64,000 nt of DNA. Source: Bartonella clarridgeiae ATCC 51734. GTDB taxonomy: Bacteria > Pseudomonadota > Alphaproteobacteria > Rhizobiales > Rhizobiaceae. Of the stretch, positions 1-8,577 are shown piece by piece. Position numbers and translations under genes: made by a program. Each line of letters starts with the position of its first letter. The first letter of the stretch is position 1. The stretch spans positions 62,001 to 126,000 of the forward strand of contig NZ_JADC01000010.1 of NCBI RefSeq assembly GCF_000518185.1, given 5' to 3'. A model generated the notes under the pieces. It saw only the letters and a program-made list of their open reading frames with translations. It ran no database searches and was not told the DNA's origin.

Positions 1-1
1 C

Positions 2-775
2 AATGCACGTGATGCCATGCTTGATGGAGGAATAGTAACAATTACAACAAATAATATTACAAAACAGCAAAGTGCAGAATTTAATTATGCTGGTTTTGTT
101 GTTGGTGAATATGTACAGTTAACCATTTCAGATACAGGTACTGGTATATCTGCTGTTATACAAGAAAAAATGTTTGAACCATTTTTTACGACAAAAGAAG
201 TTGGTAAAGGTACAGGTCTTGGCTTATCAATGGTTTATGGTATTGTCAAACAGACAGGGGGGTATATTTACTGTGATAGTCAAGAAGGAGAAGGAACAAC
301 ATTTCATATTTTTCTACCACGTTATATTTCTGATACGAGGAGTGAGATTTCTCAACAGATTGAAAAAGTAAAAGTAGAAGAACAGGAAAAGAATACAGAT
401 CTGACAGGTTCTGCTACTGTTTTATTAGTTGAAGATGAAGATTCTGTAAGAATGAGTGGTGTGAGAGCTCTTCAAATGAGAGGATATACGGTTTTAGAGG
501 CTGCAAGCGGATTGGAGGCACTTGCTATACTTGAAGAAAATAGAGGTGTTGTTGATATTATTGTTTCTGATGTAGTTATGCCAGAAATGGATGGACCTAC
601 TTTACTTATAGAAGCGCGCAAAAATTATCCTGATATAAAAATCATTTTTGTTTCTGGATATACAAAAGATGCTTTTACTAAAAATCTTCCAAAAGATGCT
701 GTTTTTGGGTTTTTATCTAAACCATTCACACTTAAACAGTTAGCATTAGCAGTTAAAGAAACGCTGGCACAATAA
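2..775 (+). CDS. cckA: Cell-cycle sensor histidine kinase CckA, C-terminal part (5' end outside the window)
   Basis: The reading frame is already open at base 2, where it encodes NARDAM, the N-box of a histidine-kinase ATPase domain, so the first in-frame ATG (17) is not the start. Next come the G1 box (DTGTGIS), F box (FEPFFTTK) and G2 box ([10 protein letters not shown]), then a linker and a C-terminal receiver domain (about residues 130-252 counted from the ATG at 17) with the phosphoacceptor Asp in [14 protein letters not shown] and the conserved Lys in SKPF. A hybrid kinase ending in its own receiver is the CckA architecture. In alphaproteobacteria CckA sends phosphate through ChpT to CtrA and is under DivK control; divK lies about 6 kb downstream. 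The PAS and HisKA parts are not visible. The family assignment is strong; the exact name rests on the domain order and the Bartonella-like context. Confidence 0.88.
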   Translation, partial: NARDAMLDGGIVTITTNNITKQQSAEFNYAGFVVGEYVQLTISDTGTGISAVIQEKMFEPFFTTKEVGKGTGLGLSMVYGIVKQTGGYIYCDSQEGEGTTFHIFLPRYISDTRSEISQQIEKVKVEEQEKNTDLTGSATVLLVEDEDSVRMSGVRALQMRGYTVLEAASGLEALAILEENRGVVDIIVSDVVMPEMDGPTLLIEARKNYPDIKIIFVSGYTKDAFTKNLPKDAVFGFLSKPFTLKQLALAVKETLAQ

Positions 776-972
776 AATAGAGTGTTTTATATTTTTAGCT
801 TTTTTCTTAAGCTATAGAATTTCAATATTTTTTGAGTATTATTACTATCTAAATAGTCAAATATTTCAGTAACTATATTGTTAATTTTTTATTTCAAGCT
901 ACAACTTTAAATCAAATAAAAAAAGTATTTAAATAAATGCTGCATTTAAAATTCTTGATGAAAAATTTTGGT

Positions 973-1584
973 TTAAAACGACAAAAGCTGTTGCTTGTAA
1001 TCGATTGCTTTATTATTTCCTTGAATAAATGCTTTTAAAGCTTCTGGATAGAGTTTATGTTCAGCTTTCAAAACTCTTTCTGTTAAACTTTCTACAGTAT
1101 CATTAGGGTGTATTGGGACCGCAGCTTGAGCAAGAATCTTTCCTGCATCCATTTCTTCTGTAACAAGATGAACAGTGCAGCCAGTGATTTTAACTCCTGC
1201 TTCTAAAGCTTTTTCATGAGTATTTAAACCTTTAAATAAAGGAAGAAGAGAGGGATGAATATTAAGTATCCGTTGTTCATAAAGCTTGATAAAATATGAT
1301 GAAATAAGTCGCATATAACCAGCAAAGCAGATCAGGTCTGGTTGATATTGAGATAAAATAGTAAGGATGGCTTCCTCATGTGTTTTTTTAGTTGAATAAT
1401 TTTTGCGATCAACGATATGAATAGGTACATTATTATCACGTGCTTTTTTAATGCCTGCAGCATGAGGATTATCACAAATAACCGCAACGATTTTAGCAGG
1501 ATATTCTTTTTGTTGGCTAGCCTTAATGAGTGAAGCCATATTAGATCCGTTGCCGGAAATAAAAACAATTATTTGCTTTTTCAT
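973..1584 (-). CDS. purN: Phosphoribosylglycinamide formyltransferase (GAR transformylase)
   Basis: A 203-residue protein of normal PurN length. It transfers a formyl group from 10-formyltetrahydrofolate to GAR, the third step of de novo purine synthesis, in the cytoplasm. Visible features are the N-terminal phosphate-binding loop SGNGSNM (residues 10-16) and the catalytic set Asn108 and His110 (in LNIHPSLLP) and Asp146 (in EEMDAGK), which match Asn106, His108 and Asp144 of the E. coli enzyme. The ATG overlaps the purM stop by 4 bases, so the two genes are translationally coupled in a purM-purN operon. Confidence 0.96.
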   Translation of the reverse strand: MKKQIIVFISGNGSNMASLIKASQQKEYPAKIVAVICDNPHAAGIKKARDNNVPIHIVDRKNYSTKKTHEEAILTILSQYQPDLICFAGYMRLISSYFIKLYEQRILNIHPSLLPLFKGLNTHEKALEAGVKITGCTVHLVTEEMDAGKILAQAAVPIHPNDTVESLTERVLKAEHKLYPEALKAFIQGNNKAIDYKQQLLSF

Positions 1585-2666
1585 AAATTAAGTTTACCTT
1601 TATAAGTAACTTTTTTATTGTGGCATTTTGTTAAAATACCAAGTGGAATAACAATTTCTCCTTGAGCCTCAAGTGCTTTCGTAACAGATTCAGCTGAATT
1701 CTGTGCTACAATAATAACTATTCCAATACCACAATTAAAGGTTCGAAGCATTTCTGTTTCTTGTATTTTACCTTGTTGGGCAATCCATGAGAATACTGGT
1801 GGAATAGGAATTGCAGAAAGATTAATTTCAGCGCAAAGAGAAAATGGAAGAACACGTGGAATATTTTCAGGAAAACCACCTCCTGTGATATGCGCAAGAG
1901 CTTTAATTTCTTTGTAATTTCGTATGACTGGCAGAAGTGATTTTACATAAATACGGGTTGGCGTTAGGAATGCTTCACCAAGAGTTATTTCAGGGTTAAA
2001 AGGAGCAGAGTAATTCCATTTTAAATCACTTTGTTTAATGATTTGTCTTATCAGAGAAAAACCATTTGAATGAACTCCAGATGAACTAAGACCTAAGATG
2101 GTATCTCCTTCTGCGAGGTTTTTTGAAGGTAACAATGAATTCCGTTCAGTAGCTCCTACAGCAAAACCTGCTAGGTCATAATCTCCTTTTGCATACATAC
2201 CAGGCATTTCTGCAGTTTCCCCTCCGATAAGAGCAGCCCCTGCTTGTTGACATCCTGCTGCAATACCAGAAACAATTTCTGCTCCTTGTTCCGCATCTAG
2301 TTTTCCAGTTGCAAAATAATCTAGGAAAAAGAGCGGTTCCGCACCTTGTACAATTAAATCATTGACGCACATGGCTACGAGATCAATACCAACAGTATTA
2401 TGAATACCTACTTCAATTGCAATTTTTAGTTTTGTACCTACGCCATCGTTAGTTGCTACGAGAATGGGATCTATAAAACCTGCTGCTTTTAAATCAAATA
2501 GACCACCAAAACCGCCAATTTTTGTATCTGCACCTATTCGTTTTGTTGAGTGTACATAGGGTCTAATTTTTTCTACCATTGTATTCCCCATGTCAATATC
2601 AACGCCACTTCCTGTGTAGGTAAGATTATTATTAGGTTTTTTGTTTATTAGGTCTTGATTGCTCAT
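1581..2666 (-). CDS. purM: Phosphoribosylformylglycinamidine cyclo-ligase (AIR synthetase)
   Basis: A 361-residue PurM, the ATP-dependent enzyme that closes the imidazole ring to give AIR in purine synthesis. The sequence shows the N-terminal [12 protein letters not shown] segment, the family motif [33 protein letters not shown] and the C-terminal [13 protein letters not shown] stretch, in the usual order. The ATG is preceded by AAAGG at good spacing. It is first in a two-gene operon with purN and is divergent from the PerM-like gene; about 215 bases separate the two starts and must hold both promoters. Confidence 0.97.
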   Translation of the reverse strand: MSNQDLINKKPNNNLTYTGSGVDIDMGNTMVEKIRPYVHSTKRIGADTKIGGFGGLFDLKAAGFIDPILVATNDGVGTKLKIAIEVGIHNTVGIDLVAMCVNDLIVQGAEPLFFLDYFATGKLDAEQGAEIVSGIAAGCQQAGAALIGGETAEMPGMYAKGDYDLAGFAVGATERNSLLPSKNLAEGDTILGLSSSGVHSNGFSLIRQIIKQSDLKWNYSAPFNPEITLGEAFLTPTRIYVKSLLPVIRNYKEIKALAHITGGGFPENIPRVLPFSLCAEINLSAIPIPPVFSWIAQQGKIQETEMLRTFNCGIGIVIIVAQNSAESVTKALEAQGEIVIPLGILTKCHNKKVTYKGKLNL

Positions 2667-2882
2667 TGGAGCCTTTCTTATGGGAAATCAGATCTTTATA
2701 TTTATACAATGCCATGATAAATTTATCTCTGCAAGAGTTATTGGATTTATTATCCAAAATACAATTATTATTCGTATTGTTTGCTTGACTCAAGCGGAAG
2801 AAGTTCCATAATCTTTGTAGAATAATTTTGGGGATATTTATTAAATAGAATATCAAGTAGTTAAAGGAACTCTTTACTGCCA

Positions 2883-4052
2883 ATGAACAAGAAAATGAAT
2901 AAAAAAAACAAATCCCATGATTATTATACGGCTTATGTACCTGCTTATGCACAAGCACCATTACCAGATAGTATGAAAAAGCAAATTTTTTTCTGGCTAG
3001 GTACATTGATTTTTTTTGTTATTTTTATGTTTATTTTTGGATCAATTTTATTTCCTTTTATAGCAGGAATTGTATTAGCTTACTTTCTTAATCCGATTGT
3101 TCAAGTATTTGAAAAAATTGGAATTCATCGTGTTTTTGGTACTGTGCTAATTACTTTATTTATTATTGTTATTTTTGTGGTTGCTTTAATAATTTTGATT
3201 CCTATTGTCAGTGGACAGATACAAAAATTTGTAAGCAACGGTTTACCAATTTATGTCAATCGCATTCAAAACTTTTTTATTGAGCATAATTTTGATTGGG
3301 TAAGGCGTTACTTTGATAGTGATCCAAATGAGTTACATACTAATATTAAAGCGCTTTTAGGGCAAAGCTCCGATTTTATTACATCTCTATTGAATTCGCT
3401 TTTAAAATCAGGAAAATCTATTGTTAATATTATCAGTCTATTTGTAGTAACACCAGTAGTGACGTTTTATATTTTATTAGATTGGCCACATATGGTTGAG
3501 GCAGTTGATTCTTGGATACCACGCAGTCATCTTACAACTGTCCGCAGTCTTTTTCATGAAATGGATAGAGCTGTCGCAGGTTTTGTACGTGGGCAAGGAA
3601 CTGCTTGTTTAATTCTGGCGGGCTACTATGCTATTGGTTTAACTATTACAGGGCTGAATTTTGCTCTTTTAATTGGTATGTTTGTCGGTCTCATAAGCTT
3701 TATTCCTTATATTGGTACGATGATTGGTTTTGTACTATCTATCGGTGTTGCATGGGTTCAATTTTATCCTAATTATTGGGAATGGATTGTTATTGTAATG
3801 GCAGTTTTTTTTATTGGGCAATTTATTGAAGGTTATATTCTGCAACCAAAGCTTGTTGGTTCATCAGTTGGCCTTCATCCAGTTTGGTTGATGTTTGCAC
3901 TTTTTGCATTTGGTTCATTATTTGGTTTTACCGGTATGCTTGTTGCTGTTCCTGCAGCTGCTATCGTTGGCGTTCTGGTTCGTTTTGCTCTTCATATTTA
4001 TCTGAATTCCCAGATGTATGCACAAAATGAGAATTTGGAGTCAATAGAATGA
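2883..4052 (+). CDS. AI-2E/PerM family inner-membrane transporter
   Basis: A 389-residue multi-pass membrane protein. Hydrophobic segments lie at about residues 35-80, 95-120, 185-205 and in a cluster from 250 to 375, typical of the AI-2E transporter (PerM/YdiK) family. GLISFIPYIGTMIG and the late LQPKLVGSSVGLHPVW segment are family landmarks. The substrate cannot be read from the sequence; relatives have been linked to AI-2 export or Na+/H+ antiport. The 3' end overlaps hdaA by 4 bases (ATGA), so the two are coupled. This position, divergent from purMN and ahead of hdaA, is common in Rhizobiales. The start at 2883 has an AAGGA about 14 bases upstream, a little far, so a start one or two Met codons downstream is possible. 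Confidence 0.85.
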   Translation: MNKKMNKKNKSHDYYTAYVPAYAQAPLPDSMKKQIFFWLGTLIFFVIFMFIFGSILFPFIAGIVLAYFLNPIVQVFEKIGIHRVFGTVLITLFIIVIFVVALIILIPIVSGQIQKFVSNGLPIYVNRIQNFFIEHNFDWVRRYFDSDPNELHTNIKALLGQSSDFITSLLNSLLKSGKSIVNIISLFVVTPVVTFYILLDWPHMVEAVDSWIPRSHLTTVRSLFHEMDRAVAGFVRGQGTACLILAGYYAIGLTITGLNFALLIGMFVGLISFIPYIGTMIGFVLSIGVAWVQFYPNYWEWIVIVMAVFFIGQFIEGYILQPKLVGSSVGLHPVWLMFALFAFGSLFGFTGMLVAVPAAAIVGVLVRFALHIYLNSQMYAQNENLESIE

Positions 4053-4738
4053 ATAAACGTGAAATGCAATTACCACTCGATTTTTCTTATAAATCAATTT
4101 TTCAATTTGATGATTTGGTGGTAACAGATAGCAATCGTATGGCTTTTCAGCTGATTAATCATTGGCCAAACTGGGTCCCGCCTATTGCGATCTTAATTGG
4201 AGATAAAGGATCTGGAAAGACGCACTTTTCTAGTGTATGGGCTCAAAAGGCTAATGCCTTAAATATTTTTTATGATGAAATTGATCAGTTTATCGTTGAA
4301 GCTTCTTCAGGTAAACCATTTTTAATTGAGAATATTGATTCAGGTGAGATCGATGAAATTGGTCTTTTCCATTTAATTAATATCATTAAACAAGCAAATC
4401 TCCATGTGAATCATGCTACTTTATTGATGACTGCAAGGACATTACCATCTGCATGGAACTTAAAATTGAATGATCTAAAAAGTCGTCTTAATTCAGTAAT
4501 GTTAGTTGCATTGGAACAACCTGATGATGAATTATTAACAGCTATTGCTTTTAAACTGTTTTCTGATCGACAAATTACAGTTCATTCAGATATTATTTAT
4601 TATCTTATAAACCGTTGTGAGCGTTCTCTATTCTCATTAAAGTGCATTATTGATTCTGTTGATCGATTAGCTTTGCAAAGAAAAAGTAAGGTAACACGTG
4701 CTATTATTACAGAGGTTATTAATATGGGAATTCAGTAA
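4049..4738 (+). CDS. hdaA: DnaA-related regulator HdaA (regulatory inactivation of DnaA)
   Basis: A 229-residue DnaA-like AAA+ protein without the C-terminal DNA-binding domain. The Walker A is GDKGSGKTH (residues 51-59). Near the N-terminus MQLPLDF (6-12) fits the sliding-clamp-binding motif of Hda proteins. CERSLFSLKCIIDSVDRLAL near the C-terminus resembles the DnaA sensor-2 helix. In Caulobacter, HdaA with the clamp stimulates ATP hydrolysis by DnaA and prevents re-initiation. It overlaps the upstream permease gene by 4 bases. In many relatives ppk (polyphosphate kinase) follows; here a 590-base gene-free stretch follows instead. Classical Walker B acidic residues are weak (IENIDS), as is common in this family. 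Confidence 0.87.
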   Translation: MNKREMQLPLDFSYKSIFQFDDLVVTDSNRMAFQLINHWPNWVPPIAILIGDKGSGKTHFSSVWAQKANALNIFYDEIDQFIVEASSGKPFLIENIDSGEIDEIGLFHLINIIKQANLHVNHATLLMTARTLPSAWNLKLNDLKSRLNSVMLVALEQPDDELLTAIAFKLFSDRQITVHSDIIYYLINRCERSLFSLKCIIDSVDRLALQRKSKVTRAIITEVINMGIQ

Positions 4739-5330
4739 ATACTATTTTTAGTATAATTCTGATATTTTAGTAGAATTAGCCATATCTGCATATTATTTAA
4801 GCACATGGGAAAAATGCAGCTTAGTTCTTAGCTATAATGTCTTTATTTAAGCAATGATTGCATTTTTTTTAGTATGGCCGTATTTTCTAATTCTTTTTAG
4901 AAATCATAATGGCTTTGGAATAATTGTTAGTTTTTCTTAAAATAAGATAGACTATTTTATATGTATTTCAGTATCAATATATGCATTTTAAATAAGTCAT
5001 TAAAAATAAAGGAAAATAACTCCTTTAGATAAGAAGTTTTTGAATTTTTATTGTGCTTATGTTATTTTTTCTTATAATCATTATAATAGTAAAAATACTG
5101 CTATGATGAATTGTTGCAAAATTTTTTGAGAATCTAAGGATATTTCTATTCTGCCTGATTTGGATTTTTTTGTGAGGATATTTTTCATTTCTATAGTGTA
5201 TAATTCGATAAGAGAATGTTTGAAAGAATTTTTACATATTTAAATAATAGAAAAATTTTAAAAAAATGTGTTTTGCTCTTGCACTTCTGCTATGAAAATT
5301 TTAGGGAAGATACATTAAAAATATAAATGA
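4739..5330. other. Gene-free AT-rich stretch between hdaA and tRNA-Pro
   Basis: About 590 bases with stop codons in all frames, very AT-rich. I see no convincing terminator after hdaA, no RNA gene and no recognisable remnant of ppk. CTTGCA about 50 bases before the tRNA could be the -35 of its promoter, but no good -10 accompanies it. Confidence 0.5.
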
Positions 5331-5407
5331 CGGAGCGTAGCGCAGTCTGGTAGCGCACCTGATTTGGGATCAGGGGGTCGTAGGTTCGAATCCTATCGCT
5401 CCGACCA
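5331..5407 (+). tRNA. tRNA-Pro (anticodon TGG)
   Basis: The full cloverleaf can be drawn: acceptor CGGAGCG with CGCTCCG, D-stem GCGC/GCGC, anticodon stem CCTGA/TCAGG around loop TTTGGGA (anticodon TGG), T-arm GTAGG-TTCGAAT-CCTAT and an encoded CCA at 5405-5407. Confidence 0.97.
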
Positions 5408-5494
5408 TGTTTCTATTGATATAATGCCATAATCGAACAGTGTGGAGTAAAAGTTATCATTTTGGTATTAATTTAATTAAAGGAAAAAAGCTTT

Positions 5495-5800
5495 ATGATT
5501 GCGCGTATTTATAGTCCAGCAAAGACACCAATGCAGTCAGGCAAAAGAAATACGGGTTTTTGGATTCTTCAATATGAACCAGTACAGACAAAAATGATTG
5601 AGCCTCTTATGGGGTATACAGCAACAGCTGATATAAATAGTCAAATAAAAATTCGGTTTAAAACAAAAGAAGAAGCAATAGCTTTTGCTGTAAAAAACGC
5701 TATCCCTTATCGTGTAGAAAATTTGCATAAGCCTTTACAACGCGCTATTTCTTATTCTGATAATTTTCATAATAGTCGGCAGCAACCTTGGACACATTGA
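5495..5800 (+). CDS. NDUFS4-like complex I accessory protein (ETC complex I subunit)
   Basis: A 101-residue protein of the ETC complex I / NDUFS4 family, an accessory subunit of alphaproteobacterial and mitochondrial NADH:ubiquinone oxidoreductase. Recognisable stretches are ARIYSPAKTPMQSGK at the N-terminus, GFWILQYEP, the PLMGYTATAD region and RFKTKEEAIAFAVKNAIPYRV. AAAGGAAAA sits just before the ATG. It is placed between two tRNA genes and is unlinked to the nuo operon about 10.5 kb downstream, as is usual for this supernumerary subunit. It probably helps assemble or stabilise the peripheral arm; that role is inferred from the mitochondrial homologue. Confidence 0.88.
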   Translation: MIARIYSPAKTPMQSGKRNTGFWILQYEPVQTKMIEPLMGYTATADINSQIKIRFKTKEEAIAFAVKNAIPYRVENLHKPLQRAISYSDNFHNSRQQPWTH

Positions 5801-5836
5801 ACGAAAATATCGCTTTTATTAATATAATTCTTATTT

Positions 5837-5913
5837 GGTCCCGTAGCTCAGCTGGATAGAGCAACGGCCTTCTAAGCCGTAGGTCACAGGTTCGAATCCT
5901 GTCGGGATCGCCA
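5837..5913 (+). tRNA. tRNA-Arg (anticodon TCT)
   Basis: Cloverleaf: acceptor GGTCCCG with CGGGATC (one G-T pair), D-arm GCTC/GAGC, anticodon stem ACGGC/GCCGT around CTTCTAA (anticodon TCT), T-arm ACAGG-TTCGAAT-CCTGT, encoded CCA at 5911-5913. Prophage gene relics begin 16 bases downstream, so this gene may have been a phage attachment site. Confidence 0.97.
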
Positions 5914-5926
5914 AATTCCAATAAAA

Positions 5927-6229
5927 TTAATAGCGGTGACTTTTCCTAAACGAACTTGAAAACATTGTGCGGTTCTTTGATACATGATTACACCGCCACT
6001 TGTTCTTGTTGCTCTGATCCATTGTGCCGGTCTTGAATATAATTCTTCTCTTCTTCGTAATCACAAACGATTTTTTCTTGTCACTTTTGTTTCTCTTCAT
6101 TTTTTGCAAGAGATGCAGGGCTGTGTGCCCTTTTTGCAAAGAGAGATCTGTGAGGCGATTAACTTTAGCGAAGCCTAGAATCTTGTCCTCTTCTGTTTGT
6201 ATTTCGTGCATGAGGTTTTGGATTTGCAT
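5927..6229 (-). CDS. Small phage-derived ORF of unknown function, possibly decayed
   Basis: An open frame of 100 residues (starting MQIQNLMHEIQTEEDKI) with TGAGGT a few bases before its ATG, lying between the recT relic and the yqaJ fragment. The last part overlaps the yqaJ fragment in another frame, so the original gene probably ended near 5990, and the Lys/Arg-rich tail (from about residue 55) may be out of frame. No domain is recognised. The N-terminal half is charged and helical in appearance (EIQTEEDKILGFAKVNRL). Its position between recombinase and exonuclease genes argues that it was part of a phage recombination module. It may be expressed or simply not yet broken. Confidence 0.4.
   Translation of the reverse strand: MQIQNLMHEIQTEEDKILGFAKVNRLTDLSLQKGHTALHLLQKMKRNKSDKKKSFVITKKRRIIFKTGTMDQSNKNKWRCNHVSKNRTMFSSSFRKSHRY
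5929..5985 (-). pseudogene. Fragment of a YqaJ-type phage exonuclease (N-terminus only)
   Basis: Nineteen codons from an ATG read MYQRTAQCFQVRLGKVTAI. This matches the start of YqaJ/lambda-exonuclease family proteins, which begin with an EQRTxEWFxxRLGKVTAS-like segment. The rest of the roughly 200-residue enzyme is missing: the frame runs into the 16-base gap before tRNA-Arg. A deletion reaching the tRNA 3' flank is the simplest reading. The match is short and from memory of the family, but the adjacent recT relic in the same orientation supports it. Confidence 0.6.
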
Positions 6230-6271
6230 TATGACCTCAGGAGAGACTAATTACCTTTATGGAGTGAATCC

Positions 6272-6533
6272 CTAATTGATGCGTTCAGCCTTATTTTCGT
6301 TATAAATGCCTACAAACCCAAAGGCATGGTGTATGCGGCATTGGTCACGACCTTATGCCGTAGCATGTGCGTAGGGTGTTTTTCCATAGGTCTGTTCCTT
6401 ATCTGTATTCACTTAAGTATTAGGTGACTTCAATAGGGTACCGTGCACTCTTGAGACAGATGGAGCATTTCATTGCGATAATGTTTCCATTCTGATCGAT
6501 TTGATCTTCAAAGGTCATACCGTCAAAATGTAT
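6272..6533 (-). pseudogene. recT: Decayed phage recT (single-strand annealing recombinase)
   Basis: Three consecutive pieces in different frames together give a RecT-like C-terminal domain. Piece one (6420-6524) reads FDGMTFEDQIDQNGNIIAMK and on to ARYPIEVT, followed by a stop and YLSEYR. Piece two (6325-6387) reads MEKHPTHMLRHKVVTNAAYT, matching the RecT segment WxTHPxRMLRHKAxIQ. Piece three (6275-6325) reads AFGFVGIYNENKAERIN, matching the segment AFGFxGIYDxDEAERI. At least two frameshifts and several stops separate them, and the N-terminal half is absent. RecT anneals single strands together with an exonuclease; the yqaJ fragment just downstream is the expected partner. The whole is non-functional. 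Confidence 0.75.
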
Positions 6534-6912
6534 TTATAAATTGCATTTCAAGTTATTTAGTTGCTTCTTTTCTATTTTAAACAAAAATTTCTAGGTTATT
6601 TTAATTTTATATGATTTAAATGTTATTTTCCTGGTGAAATGATATTAAAAGTTGATCTATAAGCTAGTCAAAAATTTTAATGTTTTAATCTCAAAAATAA
6701 ACAATAATGCAATTATACAAACATTATAGTTTTCTGTTTCTAGAAGTTTAAAAAAGATTATATCACTTGTATAATGAATGATAAAAAAATGGCTTTCATT
6801 ATGGTTTATTTAGCTTCTTCAAAGTTTACAGTTTTTTTATTATCTTATCTTAGCGATGATAGATTTTAGTATATAATAGCCTTTTTATATAGGAAGGGTA
6901 GGAGTTATACGA
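6534..6912. other. Gene-free AT-rich stretch upstream of divK
   Basis: About 380 bases of very AT-rich DNA between the prophage relic and divK. It must carry the divK promoter. I looked for the CtrA half-site pair TTAA-N7-TTAA and did not find one with correct spacing. AGGAAGGGTAGGAG just before the divK ATG (about 6890-6904) supplies the ribosome-binding site. No other feature seen. Confidence 0.45.
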
Positions 6913-7278
6913 ATGTTAAAGAAAGTCATGATCGTGGAAGATAACGAACTTAATATGAAATTATTTCGTGATCTTATAGAAGCGTGTGGTTATGAAACAG
7001 TTGAAACACGTAATGGCCTTATTGCATTAGATTTAGCTCGTTTTTCAAAGCCTTCTCTCATTCTTATGGATATTCAATTACCTGAAGTATCAGGAATTGA
7101 TATTATTAAACAATTGAAAGAAGATGGAGAACTCAAATCTATCCCCATTATTGCTGTAACAGCTTTTGCTATGAAAGGAGATGAAGAACGAATTCGTGCG
7201 AGTGGATGTGAAGAATACATGTCAAAACCTATTTCTGTTCCTCATTTTATTACAATGGTAAAATCCTTTTTGGACTAA
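6913..7278 (+). CDS. divK: Single-domain response regulator DivK
   Basis: A 121-residue stand-alone receiver domain with all catalytic residues: acidic pair Glu9-Asp10, phosphoacceptor Asp53 ([13 protein letters not shown]), Thr in [12 protein letters not shown] and the Lys in YMSKPIS. Asp53 is the same position as in Caulobacter DivK. DivK is the diffusible switch that is phosphorylated and dephosphorylated by PleC/DivJ-type kinases and controls CckA. In many relatives pleD follows directly in the same operon; here the next genes are the opposite-strand ribosomal protein genes, so divK is monocistronic. Confidence 0.92.
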   Translation: MLKKVMIVEDNELNMKLFRDLIEACGYETVETRNGLIALDLARFSKPSLILMDIQLPEVSGIDIIKQLKEDGELKSIPIIAVTAFAMKGDEERIRASGCEEYMSKPISVPHFITMVKSFLD

Positions 7279-7325
7279 AATTTAATTTTTAAAAAATTAG
7301 CTAAATAGTTTTAATTATTTTTTTT

Positions 7326-7359
7326 AAATAAAAAAAATCCCCACTGAAAATGAGGATTT
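7326..7359 (-). terminator. Rho-independent terminator of rplM-rpsI
   Basis: On the minus strand AAATCC and GGATTT form a stem (with one more CA/TG pairing region inside) around a short T-rich loop, followed directly by a run of U residues. It lies 25-60 bases beyond the rpsI stop. The divK side has no comparable hairpin. Confidence 0.75.
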
Positions 7360-7383
7360 AATACATCATTATAAAAATTCAAA

Positions 7384-7869
7384 TTAACGTTTTGAGAATT
7401 GGAAAGAACGCCGTGCTTTCGCTTTACCATATTTTTTACGTTCAACAACACGGCTATCACGTGTAAGAAACCCTCCTTTTTTCAAAATAGTACGGAGTGC
7501 TGGTTCGTAATAAGTTAAAGCTTTTGAGAGTCCATGTCTTACCGCACCTGCTTGACCAGAGAGACCACCTCCAGCGACGGTTGCTATAATATCAAATTGA
7601 GTGTCTCTTTTTGTTGCAACAATTGGTTGACGAAGAATCATTCTAAGAACAGGACGAGCAAAATATTTGTCAAATTCTTTATTGTTAATAATAATTTTTC
7701 CAGATCCTGGTTTGATCCATACACGAGCAACAGCATCTTTACGTTTTCCTGTTGCGTAAGCACGTCCTTGTGAGTCAAGTTTTTGCACATGAACGGGAGC
7801 AATCTTTTCATTAACTTCTGTAGTACCTGTTGCAGCGCCAAGTTCAGAGAGGGAATTGATTTCAGCCAT
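7384..7869 (-). CDS. rpsI: 30S ribosomal protein S9
   Basis: Ribosomal protein S9 of 161 residues with an alphaproteobacterial N-terminal extension ([10 protein letters not shown]). Diagnostic stretches are [18 protein letters not shown], the [19 protein letters not shown] segment and the basic C-terminus [16 protein letters not shown], whose final Arg contacts the P-site tRNA. The frame is open three codons further upstream to a TTG, but AAAGGA sits 9 bases before the ATG at 7869, so that ATG is chosen. It follows rplM with a single-base gap, the usual rplM-rpsI operon. Confidence 0.97.
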   Translation of the reverse strand: MAEINSLSELGAATGTTEVNEKIAPVHVQKLDSQGRAYATGKRKDAVARVWIKPGSGKIIINNKEFDKYFARPVLRMILRQPIVATKRDTQFDIIATVAGGGLSGQAGAVRHGLSKALTYYEPALRTILKKGGFLTRDSRVVERKKYGKAKARRSFQFSKR

Positions 7870-7870
7870 A

Positions 7871-8335
7871 TCAAGCAATCCTTTTATTTTTGCAATTTAA
7901 AGCACCTACATCAAGAATTTCAGGCTGTTGTGCTGCATGTGGATGTTCGCTACCAGCGTAAACACGTAAATTTTTCATTTGGCGACGACCAAGAGGACCG
8001 CGAGGGATCATACGCTCTACAGCCTTTTCGATAACTCGTTCAGGAAAACGCCCTTCAAGAATTTGGCGAGCTGTACGTTCTTTGATGCCACCAATATAAC
8101 CAGTATGCCAATAATACTTTTTGTCGGTATATTTTTTTCCGGTAAGAGCCACTTTATCTGCGTTGATAACAATAACATTATCACCATCATCGACATGTGG
8201 AGTGAAAGTAGCCTTGTGTTTTCCACGTAAGCGGTTAGCAACGAGTGTGGCAAGACGACCCAAAACAAGGTTTTCTGCGTTAATAATAACCCATTTTTTC
8301 ACCACTTCAGCTGGCTTTTGTGAAAAAGTTGCCAT
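7871..8335 (-). CDS. rplM: 50S ribosomal protein L13
   Basis: Ribosomal protein L13, 154 residues, first gene of the rplM-rpsI operon. The sequence contains the family stretches [52 protein letters not shown] and [19 protein letters not shown]13 is an early assembly protein of the large subunit that binds 23S rRNA. A promoter is proposed about 60-90 bases upstream of the start. Confidence 0.97.
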   Translation of the reverse strand: MATFSQKPAEVVKKWVIINAENLVLGRLATLVANRLRGKHKATFTPHVDDGDNVIVINADKVALTGKKYTDKKYYWHTGYIGGIKERTARQILEGRFPERVIEKAVERMIPRGPLGRRQMKNLRVYAGSEHPHAAQQPEILDVGALNCKNKRIA

Positions 8336-8396
8336 AAGAAGTATCCTTTATTTATATCCCTTTAAAATAAGGGCATTTTTTGTTGCTTAACGTTGT

Positions 8397-8426
8397 GTAT
8401 TATTATCACAACAAATACGCTGCAAG
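8397..8426 (-). promoter_or_regulatory. Candidate sigma70-type promoter of rplM-rpsI
   Basis: On the minus strand a CTTGCA (-35) is followed at 17-18 bases by an AT-rich ATAATA/TAATAC element (-10). The start of transcription would fall about 55 bases before the rplM ATG. Sequence resemblance only. Confidence 0.4.
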
Positions 8427-8577
8427 TATGCTATTTATCTGATATAATGTCTGATGATTTGCGTCAAGAGAAAATAAAACTTATATAAGTGAGCTATTAT
8501 GATAGCTTTATTTTGATGATTTTACTCATTTAAGACTTGATTGTATTTTTGCTAATTGTGGAGTATTACCAACAATA

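Noticed and set aside
798-816. TAGCTT/AAGCTA hairpin after cckA as a terminator
   Set aside because: Only 6 bp and no T run directly after it; not convincing.
2632-3006. A 124-codon minus-strand ORF between purM and the PerM-like gene
   Set aside because: It overlaps both genes in other frames and spans the divergent promoter region; composition is Asn/Lys-rich filler.
5984-6275. Two + strand ORFs of 64 and 83 codons downstream of tRNA-Arg
   Set aside because: They are antisense to the phage-derived minus-strand genes, which match known phage recombination proteins.
6534-6912. CtrA box (TTAA-N7-TTAA) upstream of divK
   Set aside because: TTAA pairs are present but with spacing of 4 or 11 bases, not 7.
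8336-8577. Small regulatory RNA between rplM and recJ
   Set aside because: No hairpin with a T run and no structure beyond a candidate rplM promoter.
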